A stretch of DNA of 64,000 nt. Origin: Paenilisteria newyorkensis (GTDB taxonomy: Bacteria; Bacillota; Bacilli; Lactobacillales; Listeriaceae). The translations under genes were made by a program, and so were the position numbers. The stretch covers positions 1 to 64,000 of the forward strand of contig NZ_JNFB01000006.1 of the NCBI RefSeq assembly GCF_000766145.1. Reading direction: 5' to 3'. The notes under the pieces are model-generated. The model did no database searches. It was not told the origin of the DNA and saw nothing but the letters and a program-made list of their open reading frames with translations. Shown piece by piece: positions 1 to 8,742 of this stretch (the stretch's first letter is position 1; the number at the start of each line of letters is the position of its first letter).

Positions 1-83
1 CAAGAAAATGCTTGGGTTGGAAAACACCGTATGAAGTTTTCTTTGATATCGTGTTGCACTTGACTTGACAATTCAAGGCAAAA

Positions 84-125
84 AAATAGGATTTCCCGCA
101 TGAAACTACGCGAGAAATCCTATTT
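84..125 (-). terminator. Intrinsic terminator after aspS
   Basis: On the minus strand the aspS stop is followed at once by a hairpin whose arms read AATAGGATTTC and GAAATCCTATT, then a run of T. It should end the hisS-aspS transcript. The remaining left end of the window (1-83) shows no gene. Confidence 0.85.
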
Positions 126-127
126 TC

Positions 128-1897
128 TTATTCCGCTTTCTTCGCCTCAATCGCAAGTTCTAGTTCAGCCAATTGTGCCGCACTAACTTCACTTGGCGCA
201 TTCGTCAACGGATCTGCTGCACTTCCTGTTTTAGGGAAGGCAATCGTGTCGCGCAAATTATTTCGTCCAGCAAGAATCATGATAATGCGGTCCAAGCCAA
301 GCGCAATCCCACCATGTGGCGGTGTTCCGAATTCCAACGCTTCTAGCAAGAAACCAAATTGTTCTGTCGCCTCTTCATCTGTGAAGCCAAGCGCGCGGAA
401 CATTTGTTGCTGCATTTCTTTTTTATAAATACGGAGCGAGCCCCCGCCAATTTCATAGCCGTTCAAAACGATATCATACGCTTCTGCCATCGCTTTTTCT
501 GGCGCTGTTTCAAGCAATGATGCGTCTTGTGGCATCGTGAATGGATGGTGAGCCGAAACAAAACGCCCTGCTTCTTCGTCGTATTCGAATAACGGCCAAT
601 CCGTCACCCATAAAAACGCCAATTCGTTTTGGTCAATCAAATCTAACTCTTGGCCAAGTTTCGAGCGTAACGCACCGAGCGATGCCGCAACAACTTCTGC
701 TTTATCAGCAACAAATAGTAATAAATCCCCAACTTCTGCATCTAAAACGCCCGCCACTGCCGCTTGATTTTCTGGTGTGAAGAATTTTGCAATCGGTCCT
801 TTGAAGCCGTCCTCTTCCACTTTCATCCATGCAAGGCCTTTCGCGCCGTATCTGCCGACAAACTCGCCTAGCGCATCAATATCTTTACGCGAATAGTTCG
901 CCGCTGCGCCTTTCGCGTTTATCGCTTTTACTTCGCCGCCGCTTTCGATTGCGTTCGTGAACACTTTGAAATCAACATTTGCCACTGCTTCTGCCACGTT
1001 TTTCAATTCTAAACCGAAACGCACATCCGGCTTATCGCTTCCAAAACGATCCATTGCTTCTGCATATGTCATGTGCGGGAATGGTTTCGCGATTTTAATG
1101 CCCTTCGTCGCCTCAACGACCGCTACCAACATTTCTTCTGTAATTTCTTGAATCTCCTCTTTCGTCAGGAAACTCGTCTCTAAATCGATTTGCGTAAACT
1201 CTGGTTGACGATCCCCGCGCAAATCTTCATCGCGGAAACAACGAACAACTTGGTAATATTTATCAAAACCAGCAGACATCAACAACTGCTTCAAAATTTG
1301 CGGTGATTGGGGTAAAGCATAGAAGTTACCCGGATACACACGACTCGGTACCAAATAATCACGCGCACCTTCTGGCGTACTCTTCGTCAAATACGGCGTT
1401 TCAATATCGAAAAAGCCCATTTGATCTAATTTTTGGCGGAATGTTTTCGTTGCCGTATGGCGCATCTGGAAAATCTGATTCATCTCCGGACGACGCAAGT
1501 CCAAATAACGATATTTCAGGCGCAGCTCATCCGACACGTTCACACCATCTTCAATATAAAAAGGCGGTGTTTTCGAAGCATTCAGCACTTCAATTTCCTC
1601 CGCTAAAACTTCAATCCGACCTGTCGCCAACTTGTCGTTTATCGCGCCTTCACTTCTCGCCGCAACTTTACCAACAACCGTCACAACGAACTCATTACGA
1701 ACCGATTCTGCAATCGAGAGCGCATCCGCCGAAAAATCGGGATTAAAAACCACTTGGACGATTCCCTCACGATCGCGCAAATCGATAAAAATAAGTCCTC
1801 CTAGATCACGACGCTTTTGTACCCAGCCGTGCAGTGTTACTTTTTCCCCGATATGTTTTTCCGTGACATCGCCACAATATAACGTTCTTTTCTTCAT
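128..1897 (-). CDS. aspS: Aspartyl-tRNA synthetase
   Basis: Class II synthetase that charges tRNA-Asp in the cytoplasm. The 589-aa product has the N-terminal OB-fold anticodon domain ([19 protein letters not shown], about 20-40), class II motif 2 ([18 protein letters not shown], about 215-235), the bacterial GAD insertion in the middle, and motif 3 near the C-terminus ([11 protein letters not shown]). Length is normal for bacterial AspRS. The open frame extends further upstream into hisS, but ATG at 1897 has GAGGGGG seven bases ahead and gives the family N-terminus MKKRTLY. The start overlaps the hisS stop (ATGA), so the two are translationally coupled and share the T-box upstream of hisS. 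Confidence 0.97.
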   Translation of the reverse strand: MKKRTLYCGDVTEKHIGEKVTLHGWVQKRRDLGGLIFIDLRDREGIVQVVFNPDFSADALSIAESVRNEFVVTVVGKVAARSEGAINDKLATGRIEVLAEEIEVLNASKTPPFYIEDGVNVSDELRLKYRYLDLRRPEMNQIFQMRHTATKTFRQKLDQMGFFDIETPYLTKSTPEGARDYLVPSRVYPGNFYALPQSPQILKQLLMSAGFDKYYQVVRCFRDEDLRGDRQPEFTQIDLETSFLTKEEIQEITEEMLVAVVEATKGIKIAKPFPHMTYAEAMDRFGSDKPDVRFGLELKNVAEAVANVDFKVFTNAIESGGEVKAINAKGAAANYSRKDIDALGEFVGRYGAKGLAWMKVEEDGFKGPIAKFFTPENQAAVAGVLDAEVGDLLLFVADKAEVVAASLGALRSKLGQELDLIDQNELAFLWVTDWPLFEYDEEAGRFVSAHHPFTMPQDASLLETAPEKAMAEAYDIVLNGYEIGGGSLRIYKKEMQQQMFRALGFTDEEATEQFGFLLEALEFGTPPHGGIALGLDRIIMILAGRNNLRDTIAFPKTGSAADPLTNAPSEVSAAQLAELELAIEAKKAE

Positions 1898-3186
1898 TTG
1901 TTTTCCCCCTCTAATTGCTCGCGCGCGGCCTGTAAACCAGCCGTCACAGCTGCCAAATCGATTTCCGTTTGCTCGCCTGTTTTCATGTTTTTCAACTTGC
2001 AGATACCGCTTTCGAGTTCTGTGTCGCCTAAAATCATCGTGAACCACGCATTTTTGCGATCGGCATCTTTTAACTGGCCTTTCATTTTGCGACCCATATA
2101 ATCTTTCTCTACGCTAAAACCGTTTAATCGCAACTCGTTAACGATCGTCACAGCTTTCACCTCAGCCGTTTCTGTTGCCGTAATGACGTAGCAATCTAGT
2201 TCGCGCGCTACAGGAAGTTCGATTCTCTCCACATCAAGCGCAGCGAATAATCGCTCCACGCCTAGACCGAAGCCAACACCTGGCGTTTCCGGGCCATCAA
2301 ATTCTTGCACCAAACCGTGGTAACGACCGCCGCCACAAAGTGTAGATTTCGCGCCAAAACCTTCTGCCGTACTCATAATTTCGAAGGTCGTGTGATTGTA
2401 GTAATCCAAACCACGAACGAGCGTTGGGTCAACCGTATAAGCAATACCTAACGCATCCAAATACGCCTTCACTTTTGCAAAATAAGACCTCGATTCCTCA
2501 TTTAAAAATTCCAAAATCGATGGTGCCGTTGCGATAAGCGGGTGAGCATGATCGACTTTACAATCCAAGATGCGTAGAGGATTCTTGTGCAAACGCACTT
2601 GACAATCTGCACAGAACTCATCGATTTGAGGTTCGAAATGGGCAACCAAGGCGTCTTTGTGCTTCAAACGGCTTTCTTTATCACCTAAACTATTGATGAC
2701 TAGTTCGATATTCTGTAGTCCTAGTTCTTTATAAAATGACATCGCAAGCGAAATAATCTCCGCGTCAATCGCTGGATCATTACTTCCAATCGCTTCTAGT
2801 CCCATTTGCGTAAACTGGCGTTGCCTCGCGCCTTGTGGACGTTCGTAGCGGAACATTGGTCCGGAGTAATATAATTTCACTGGTTGGTTCACTTGTCCGA
2901 ATAGTTTATGCTCTACAAACGCGCGTACCACTGATGCAGTACCTTCTGGGCGCAACGTCAAGCTTCTATTTTTCTTATCTTGAAACGTGTACATCTCTTT
3001 TGAAACGATGTCCGTTGTATCTCCTACGCCGCGTTGGAATAATTCTGTATGCTCAAAAATCGGTGTCCGAATTTCTTCATATTGAAATCTCTCACAAATC
3101 GATTGAAAAACGCGCTCTACATAATGCCACTTCTCTACTTCTCCTGGTAAAATATCGCGTGTTCCCCTTGGCAATTTCATCTGCAT
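1894..3186 (-). CDS. hisS: Histidyl-tRNA synthetase
   Basis: Class II synthetase that charges tRNA-His. The 430-aa product starts with the family signature [10 protein letters not shown], has the motif 2 region [13 protein letters not shown] (about 80-92), the histidine-binding motif [14 protein letters not shown] (about 255-270), GGGRYHGL just after it, and a C-terminal anticodon-binding domain from about 330. The ATG at 3186 has GGAGG eight bases upstream; an in-frame ATG at 3180 is less well spaced. It is the first gene of hisS-aspS. The leader carries a T-box (3400-3690) and, between the T-box terminator and the gene, an inserted short repeat (3312-3397). Confidence 0.97.
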   Translation of the reverse strand: MQMKLPRGTRDILPGEVEKWHYVERVFQSICERFQYEEIRTPIFEHTELFQRGVGDTTDIVSKEMYTFQDKKNRSLTLRPEGTASVVRAFVEHKLFGQVNQPVKLYYSGPMFRYERPQGARQRQFTQMGLEAIGSNDPAIDAEIISLAMSFYKELGLQNIELVINSLGDKESRLKHKDALVAHFEPQIDEFCADCQVRLHKNPLRILDCKVDHAHPLIATAPSILEFLNEESRSYFAKVKAYLDALGIAYTVDPTLVRGLDYYNHTTFEIMSTAEGFGAKSTLCGGGRYHGLVQEFDGPETPGVGFGLGVERLFAALDVERIELPVARELDCYVITATETAEVKAVTIVNELRLNGFSVEKDYMGRKMKGQLKDADRKNAWFTMILGDTELESGICKLKNMKTGEQTEIDLAAVTAGLQAAREQLEGENK

Positions 3187-3311
3187 GCCTTATCCCTCCT
3201 TAAAATTACGATAGTATCGTTGGTTTGGTTGAACTGTTTTGGGTTTGGTAGATTAGAGCAAACTAAGCAACTTGGTTTTCTGCTGCTTATTTGTGTAGTG
3301 GTTGCTCCTGG

Positions 3312-3397
3312 TAAGACCCACTGGGGGATTACATGCTCACTGCGTTCGCATGCATATTGAGGCTCTAATTCAGCAGAGTACGCTTCATAAGACCCAC
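3312..3397. repeat. R2 short repeat flanked by 10-bp direct repeats
   Basis: A 66-bp segment (3322-3387) lies between two exact copies of TAAGACCCAC (3312-3321 and 3388-3397), the pattern left by target-site duplication. Inside are GGAT...ATGCTCACTGCG and ATATTGAGGCTCTAATTC, which recur at 5165-5210 and, in the opposite orientation, at about 21274-21305. It sits in the hisS leader, downstream of the T-box terminator and upstream of the ribosome-binding site, so it is transcribed with hisS. Confidence 0.6.
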
Positions 3398-3399
3398 AA

Positions 3400-3690
3400 C
3401 AAAAACAACCCCCGCCCCTTGTCTTAACTAAATAAAACAAGGGACGAGAGTTAACCCGTGGTACCACCCTAAATTGAAGAACAAAAAAGCTCCTCCACTC
3501 AAAACAGTTAACGCCTGTCAACGTTCTTACTTACTCAGCGCATATTCGCCTTTTAGCAAGAAGCCTCTGGAGTGTCTTTCTAACAGTTTAACTGCGATAG
3601 GTTTTACAGCCTAGGAACCTATCTCTCTTTACCAGCAAATGCCTGTTATACTTTTCTCCGTCATCGGTCATCTATTAATTACCCTTAAGA
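3400..3690 (-). ncRNA. T-box riboswitch of hisS-aspS
   Basis: The minus strand has the T-box core AGGGTGGTACCACGGG at 3455-3470, followed by a terminator hairpin (arms CGTCCCTTGT and ACAAGGGGCG, then GTTGTTTTT) at about 3402-3450. The T-box core can pair with uncharged tRNA and favour an antiterminator. The expected specifier region has GACAC at 3572-3576, which contains both GAC (Asp) and CAC (His) in overlapping frames, matching the two genes controlled. The specifier call is by position and context, not by folding. Confidence 0.9.
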
Positions 3691-3716
3691 CTACTAGAAT
3701 TTGCCTCGAAAGTCAA
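3688..3716 (-). promoter_or_regulatory. Sigma-A promoter of hisS-aspS
   Basis: TTGACT at 3711-3716, 17-bp spacer, TAGTCT at 3688-3693, directly ahead of T-box stem I. The -35 is strong and the -10 weak, with position as the main support. Confidence 0.55.
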
Positions 3717-3828
3717 TAAGATTTTGAAAAATAATCGCGAAATTGTAGGTTTAATGTTTCATAATGCCTTGTTTTGTGATAATCTTTTTATAGTAGATAT
3801 TTATTAGGGGTATAGGTGGTGTCCATTG

Positions 3829-5115
3829 ATGAAAAATAAGTTCCTGTTTATAACCGTGCTCTCGTTCTTGCTTATTGGAGCCGGCATCTTGTCTACAATC
3901 GCGATGGCAAATGCAAACACGGTGCAAGTAAAAGCGGAAGTTCTAAACGTCAGAAGCGGACCAGGACTCGCATTCGACGTCACATCTCAAGTCAGAAAAA
4001 ATGAAATTCTAAACGTTATTGATGAGGAAAATAAGTGGTACAAAGTTCGTCTTGAGAACGGGCAAAGCGGTTACGTGGCAAGCTGGCTCGTGAAAAATGT
4101 CGATGTCAGTGCTTCCAGTAACAGTCTCGCCACCGTCACAAGCGATGGTAGTCTGAACGTTCGAAGCAAAGCCTCCACAAACAGCACCATTCTCGGAACT
4201 TTAAAAAGCGGCGATCAAATCACCGTCACCAGTCAATCCAATGGTTGGACGCAGATCCAGTACCAAGGTCAAAGCGCGTGGGTCAACTCGACATATATTA
4301 AAATGCAAGAATCCGCGACGAAAGAATCGAAAAGCAATTTGCAAACCGTTACCATCCGATCTAACGGCACGAATATCCGTTCAGGTCCAGGTCGTAACAA
4401 CAATACAATCGAGAAAGCCGATTCAGGAACCGTCTATAATATCGACGGCGTGCAAGGCGATTGGTACCAAATCACAACATCATCCGGCGCACAAGGTTAC
4501 GTAGCCAACTGGGTTGTTGATGTCTCGACCTCCAAAACTGAAAGCGCACCGAAATCCAAAACAACATCACTTGCCGAAGCAACCATCGTGATTGACCCAG
4601 GCCATGGAGGCAACGATCCAGGCGCCAAAGGACAAAACGGTACCGTGGAGAAGAAAGCAACATTAAAAACCGCCAAAGCCGTGGCAAAACGCTTAGAACA
4701 AAGCGGTGCGAAAGTCATTTTAACACGAGATAGCGATGAGTATGTTTCTCTAAAAGATCGCGCGAGAAAAGCAGAGAAATACAACGCAGACGCCTTCATC
4801 TCGCTTCATTTTGACTCCGTAGAAGACGCAAGCGATGCCAGTGTCAACGGCCAAACAACCTACTACTACAAAAACAAAGACCAGAGCTTAGCCGAAAGCA
4901 TCAACGCGAGCCTAGCAAGCAACTTAACCAGCAAAAACCGCGGCACACGCTCCGGCGACTTCTACGTACTACGCGAAAACACCCAACCGTCCGTACTGCT
5001 AGAACTAGGATACCTAAGCTCAAGCATCGACGAAGAGAAAATGAACTCCGACACTTTCCGCGAAGACGTCGCCGATGCGATTTTCGAGGGACTGAGCGGG
5101 TATTTTAAAAACTAG
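3829..5115 (+). CDS. Secreted N-acetylmuramoyl-L-alanine amidase with three SH3b domains
   Basis: Peptidoglycan hydrolase acting outside the membrane. The 428-aa product has a signal peptide (basic MKNK, hydrophobic core, likely cut after AMANA, about residue 28), three bacterial SH3 repeats (about 30-90, 100-160, 170-230; each has a RSGPG- or RSKAS-like turn and a W-Y/V-N segment) and a C-terminal Amidase_3 domain (about 245-428). Zinc and catalytic residues are visible: His in IDPGHGG, Glu in GTVEKKATL, His in ISLHFDS, Glu in LLELGYLS. GTGGTG precedes ATG 3829 by about seven bases; a TTG three bases upstream is possible. It is one of only two genes on this strand. Its stop codon is followed immediately by repeat R1 and then a terminator. 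Role in cell separation or turnover is inferred from the family. Confidence 0.93.
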   Translation: MKNKFLFITVLSFLLIGAGILSTIAMANANTVQVKAEVLNVRSGPGLAFDVTSQVRKNEILNVIDEENKWYKVRLENGQSGYVASWLVKNVDVSASSNSLATVTSDGSLNVRSKASTNSTILGTLKSGDQITVTSQSNGWTQIQYQGQSAWVNSTYIKMQESATKESKSNLQTVTIRSNGTNIRSGPGRNNNTIEKADSGTVYNIDGVQGDWYQITTSSGAQGYVANWVVDVSTSKTESAPKSKTTSLAEATIVIDPGHGGNDPGAKGQNGTVEKKATLKTAKAVAKRLEQSGAKVILTRDSDEYVSLKDRARKAEKYNADAFISLHFDSVEDASDASVNGQTTYYYKNKDQSLAESINASLASNLTSKNRGTRSGDFYVLRENTQPSVLLELGYLSSSIDEEKMNSDTFREDVADAIFEGLSGYFKN

Positions 5116-5280
5116 GTGCCGAAAGAGCCCATTAGACTCGACAGAAATTGTTAGGGGGCGCAAGGATCGAATGCTCACTTCGCTCGCACTCATATTGATA
5201 CTCTAAGGAACCAAAATACGATTCCTAAGAGCATCAACAATTTCCGAGAGTCTGGCTCTTGAGGCCCGATTCGAAGACGC
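5116..5280 (-). repeat. R1 repeat, third copy, with an R2 element in its loop
   Basis: The outer parts match the R1 units at 24996 and 60561: CCCCTAACAATTT, TCGAGTCTAA and GGGCT on one side, CCAGACTCTCG and AAATT on the other (read on the minus strand). The middle ~32 bp of a normal unit is replaced by ~80 bp related to R2 (3322-3387), including a long hairpin at 5195-5237 with arms TTGAT-CTCT-AGGAA and TTCCT-AGAG-ATCAA. The copy begins at the base after the amidase stop codon. Confidence 0.7.
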
Positions 5281-5304
5281 AAAACATGACGCCAAAACAA
5301 AAAA

Positions 5305-5339
5305 ATGCGAGGACAAGATTCCAAATCTTGTCCTCGCAT
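5305..5339. terminator. Bidirectional terminator between amidase and dtd
   Basis: Perfect 16-bp stem (ATGCGAGGACAAGATT and its complement) with A and T runs on both sides, between convergent genes. It should end both the amidase and the rel-dtd transcripts. Confidence 0.93.
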
Positions 5340-5355
5340 TTTTTCATCCCCAACC

Positions 5356-5811
5356 CTATTTCCCCAACAACTCCTGCGAATCCAAAATAACCGTCACCGG
5401 ACCGTGGTTCACTATACGCACATCCATCATCGCACCGAAAACCCCAGTCTCCACAACAATCCCTTCAGCCGCAAGCAGTTTGTTAAACAAATCATACAAA
5501 TCCGATGCCACATCCGGAGCCGCCGAATTCGTAAAACTCGGGCGCCTTCCCTTTTTCACATCGGCATATAACGTGAATTGCGAAACGCTAAGAATCGCGC
5601 CTCCAAAATCTTGAATCGACAAATTCATTTTATCCTCATCATCTTCAAAAATGCGCAATCCAACAATTTTCTTCACAATGTAATTCACGTCTTCTTCTGT
5701 ATCGCCATGCGTGAAACCAACGAGCAGACAAAGCCCACCCGCGATTTCTCCCACATTTTCATCATCAATCGTTACACTTGCTTCGAAACAACGCTGCGCC
5801 ACAACTCGCAT
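5356..5811 (-). CDS. dtd: D-aminoacyl-tRNA deacylase
   Basis: Removes D-amino acids (and Gly mischarged on tRNA-Ala) from tRNA. The 151-aa product has the usual length and both signature motifs: [10 protein letters not shown] (about 76-85) and [11 protein letters not shown] (about 134-144). ATG 5811 follows GGGGGATTTTAGT closely. It lies 21 bases downstream of rel and is very likely co-transcribed with it, the usual Firmicute arrangement. Confidence 0.96.
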   Translation of the reverse strand: MRVVAQRCFEASVTIDDENVGEIAGGLCLLVGFTHGDTEEDVNYIVKKIVGLRIFEDDEDKMNLSIQDFGGAILSVSQFTLYADVKKGRRPSFTNSAAPDVASDLYDLFNKLLAAEGIVVETGVFGAMMDVRIVNHGPVTVILDSQELLGK

Positions 5812-5832
5812 ACTAAAATCCCCCAGTCAGTC

Positions 5833-8052
5833 TCAATTCATTAAACGTCTAACCGTGTAGACATCAGGAACTTGCTTGATTTTATCGACAACGCGTTGCA
5901 AATGATTAATATTATGAATCTGAAGCGTCAGAACGAGCGTCGCCATTTTGTTATTATCGACTTTTGCGTTAACGCCATTAATATTGCTTGTCAGGCTGTT
6001 CACGACTTGTAAGATATCATTCAGCATACCATTGCGATTATAGCCAAACACCTCAATATCGACGTTGTAATCGGTTTTAGCCGTCATATCCGCATCTTCC
6101 CACTCGACATCAATCAATCGCTCCGTATCTGGACCATTGACATTCGGACAATCTTTCCGGTGAATCGAAATACCACGGCCTTTCGTGATGTAGCCGACAA
6201 TCTCGTCACCTGGAACCGGGTTACAACAGCGCGATAATCGAATGAGTAAATTACCAACACCCTGCACTACTACGCCTGCATTGTGCTTGATTTTAAGACG
6301 CTCATTATTGCTGTCTGTCGGGTTTTTCGGTTTCGCTTCGATTTTATTTAATAACTTCTCTGTTTGCTCCTCAAGTTCCCGCTCGCGACGCTCTTTCTCC
6401 GTCAAACGATTCGCAACTTGAAGCGCCGTAATACCATTGTAGCCAACCGCCGCAAATAAATCGTCTTCATGACTAAAATTCAAACGTTCGGCGAGTTTGT
6501 TGATGTTCTCCGTCGTCATCACTTTCTTCGGCTCGAAATCAAGTTGGCGCAATTCCTTCTCGACCATATCGCGACCTTTTTCGACGTTTTCTTCCTTCGC
6601 TTGGCGTTTGAAGAACTGGCGAATCTTGTTTTTCGCTTGCGACGTCTGCACCAGTTTCAGCCAATCACGACTTGGTCCATACGAATGTTTTGACGTCAAA
6701 ATTTCAATGATATCGCCTGTTTTTAATTTATAATCAAGCGTGACAATTTTGCCATTGATTTTAGCGCCAATGGTCTTGTTCCCGATTTCGGTATGGATTC
6801 GATAAGCAAAATCAAGCGGCACAGAACCGTTTGGTAGCTCGAAAACGTCTCCTTTTGGCGTGAACACATAGACTACATCGGTGAACAAATCGAGTTTCAG
6901 CGATTCCATGAATTCCTCAGCGTTCTCCGACTCATTTTGGTATTCAATAATTTCGCGGAACCAGCTCATTTTATTGTCAAAGGATGTCTTCGAATTGATG
7001 ACTTTGCCTTCTTTATAAGCCCAATGCGCCGCAACCCCGTACTCGGCAATTTGATGCATTTCCAGCGTCCGAATCTGAACTTCTAGCGGCTCGCCTTGCG
7101 GACCAATCACCGTCGTATGAAGCGACTGATACATGTTTGATTTCGGCATCGCAATATAATCTTTAAAACGGCCAGGCATCGGTTTCCAACGCGTATGGAT
7201 GATTCCAAGAACCGCGTAACAATCCTTGATGCTATCCACTAAAATCCGAACCGCCAGCAAATCGTAAATTTCGTTAAACTGCTTGTGCTGCTCCGACATT
7301 TTGCGGTAAATCGAATAAATATGTTTCGGGCGACCAGAAATATCCGCCTTAATATGAAGTTCATCCAGATTCTCATTCACGCCATCAATAACATCGCGCA
7401 AATAACGCTCCCGCTCTTCCCGTTTCTGCTTCATCAAATGCACAATGCGGTAATATTGCTGCGGATTCAAATAACGTAACGCCGTATCCTCGAGCTCCCA
7501 TTTCACACGGGAAATCCCCAAACGATGCGCAATCGGTGCAAAAATTTCCAGCGTTTCATTCGCAATACGGCGCTGTTTCTCTACCGGTAAATGTTTCAAC
7601 GTCCGCATATTGTGCAGTCTATCCGCCAATTTCACGAGCATCACACGAATATCCTGTGCCATCGCGATGAACATTTTGCGGTGATTCTCCGCTTGCTGCT
7701 CTTCGTGCGACTTGTATTTAATTTTTCCAAGTTTCGTAACGCCGTCGACAATCATTGCGATTTCTGGGCTGAACGTTTCTTCTAAATCTTGCAATGTAAT
7801 CGGCGTATCTTCTACCACATCGTGCAAAAATCCTGAAGCAACAGTAGCCGGATCCATCTCCAGCTCCACTAAAATGCCTGCCACTTGGATAGGGTGAATA
7901 ATGTAAGGTTCCCCCGATTTGCGGAACTGATCCTTGTGCGCCTCACGTGCATAGTCACACGCTTTTTTGACAAGCGCAAGATGCTCCTCATTCATGTAAT
8001 GAGAAGCCATTTCAATTACTTGATCCGCTGTTAAATTTTGTTCTTTAGCCAT
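5833..8052 (-). CDS. relA: Bifunctional (p)ppGpp synthetase/hydrolase
   Basis: Long RelA/SpoT homologue controlling the stringent response. The 739-aa product has in order: an HD hydrolase domain (about 45-150; LHDVVEDT), the nucleotidyltransferase synthetase domain (about 235-350; YDLLAVRI, GRFKDYIAMPKSN), a TGS domain (about 390-455; VFTPKGDVFELPNGS), the conserved cysteine/zinc region (RCCNPVPGDEI, about 585-600; RKDCPN) and a C-terminal ACT domain (about 660-739). Both catalytic domains look intact, so it should make and degrade (p)ppGpp. It has its own promoter with a hairpin in the leader, and dtd follows 21 bases downstream. Confidence 0.97.
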   Translation of the reverse strand: MAKEQNLTADQVIEMASHYMNEEHLALVKKACDYAREAHKDQFRKSGEPYIIHPIQVAGILVELEMDPATVASGFLHDVVEDTPITLQDLEETFSPEIAMIVDGVTKLGKIKYKSHEEQQAENHRKMFIAMAQDIRVMLVKLADRLHNMRTLKHLPVEKQRRIANETLEIFAPIAHRLGISRVKWELEDTALRYLNPQQYYRIVHLMKQKREERERYLRDVIDGVNENLDELHIKADISGRPKHIYSIYRKMSEQHKQFNEIYDLLAVRILVDSIKDCYAVLGIIHTRWKPMPGRFKDYIAMPKSNMYQSLHTTVIGPQGEPLEVQIRTLEMHQIAEYGVAAHWAYKEGKVINSKTSFDNKMSWFREIIEYQNESENAEEFMESLKLDLFTDVVYVFTPKGDVFELPNGSVPLDFAYRIHTEIGNKTIGAKINGKIVTLDYKLKTGDIIEILTSKHSYGPSRDWLKLVQTSQAKNKIRQFFKRQAKEENVEKGRDMVEKELRQLDFEPKKVMTTENINKLAERLNFSHEDDLFAAVGYNGITALQVANRLTEKERRERELEEQTEKLLNKIEAKPKNPTDSNNERLKIKHNAGVVVQGVGNLLIRLSRCCNPVPGDEIVGYITKGRGISIHRKDCPNVNGPDTERLIDVEWEDADMTAKTDYNVDIEVFGYNRNGMLNDILQVVNSLTSNINGVNAKVDNNKMATLVLTLQIHNINHLQRVVDKIKQVPDVYTVRRLMN

Positions 8053-8096
8053 AATGTCCCCACACCCTTTTCATCCACGCTATCTATTAAAGTATG

Positions 8097-8126
8097 TAAA
8101 AGCACCCACGAATGAGTGCTTTTTAA
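8097..8126. terminator. Hairpin with T run in the rel leader
   Basis: Stem AAAGCACTCA/TGGGTGCTTT with a TTCG loop, T-rich on both strands. It starts only about ten bases after the transcription start predicted from the -10 box at 8144-8149. It may terminate apt readthrough or attenuate rel. Confidence 0.6.
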
Positions 8127-8143
8127 AATAATTCTTATTTGAT

Positions 8144-8152
8144 ATTATAACA
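8144..8152 (-). promoter_or_regulatory. Extended -10 promoter of rel
   Basis: TGTTATAAT fits the extended -10 pattern TGnTATAAT; the -35 position (TTTGTG) is weak. It lies between apt and rel, giving rel a start separate from recJ-apt. Confidence 0.55.
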
Positions 8153-8220
8153 TGTTTTACACGACTCACAAAGCAATTTTGTTGCCCGAGCCTGAAAAAA
8201 CACTTTTTTCGAAAATAGTT

Positions 8221-8742
8221 CTAGAAATCCATCAAAATCAGGCGGTCATATCCTTCTAATTTCTTATGGCCTTCAAGCTCTGTTAGTTCGATCAAGAAAG
8301 CACAACCAGCTACCACGCCGCCAAGTTCTTCGACAAGTTTAATCGTCGCTTCAATCGTACCACCTGTCGCTAGCAAATCGTCCGTAATAAGCACGCGTTG
8401 CCCAGGTTTAATCGCATCTTTATGCATCGATAATTTATTCGTGCCATACTCTAAATCGTATTCCATATCCACCGTTTCACGCGGCAATTTATTCGGTTTA
8501 CGAACTGGCGCAAAGCCAATGCCAAGCGAATAAGCTACCGGACATCCGATAATGAAACCACGCGCTTCAGGCCCAACAATGACATCCACACTTAATTTTT
8601 TTGCATATTCTACAATTTGGTCCGTCGCAAATTTGTAAGCCTCACCATGACTCATCAATGGCGTGATATCCTTAAAAACAATACCTTCTTTTGGCCAATC
8701 ATTGACAATCGCTACATAACTTCTCAATTCTTCTAAGTTCAT
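8221..8742 (-). CDS. apt: Adenine phosphoribosyltransferase
   Basis: Salvages adenine to AMP using PRPP. The 173-aa product has the PRPP-binding loop [13 protein letters not shown] (about 118-130), the family motif KDITPLM near the N-terminus and GPEARGFI (about 60-67). The open frame continues upstream, but ATG 8742 preceded by GGAGGA gives the standard N-terminus [10 protein letters not shown] and standard length. The start overlaps the recJ stop (ATGA), so recJ and apt are translationally coupled. Confidence 0.96.
   Translation of the reverse strand: MNLEELRSYVAIVNDWPKEGIVFKDITPLMSHGEAYKFATDQIVEYAKKLSVDVIVGPEARGFIIGCPVAYSLGIGFAPVRKPNKLPRETVDMEYDLEYGTNKLSMHKDAIKPGQRVLITDDLLATGGTIEATIKLVEELGGVVAGCAFLIELTELEGHKKLEGYDRLILMDF

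Noticed and set aside
246-1746. Several plus-strand ORFs opposite aspS
   Set aside because: Shadow frames of a strongly conserved synthetase; no start signals and low-complexity translations. The same applies to the antisense frames across recJ, ruvB, hem genes, polA and pyk.
3177-3521. 114-codon minus-strand ORF in the hisS leader
   Set aside because: It covers the T-box core, terminator and R2 insert; the structure of the leader RNA explains the sequence and no homology is apparent.
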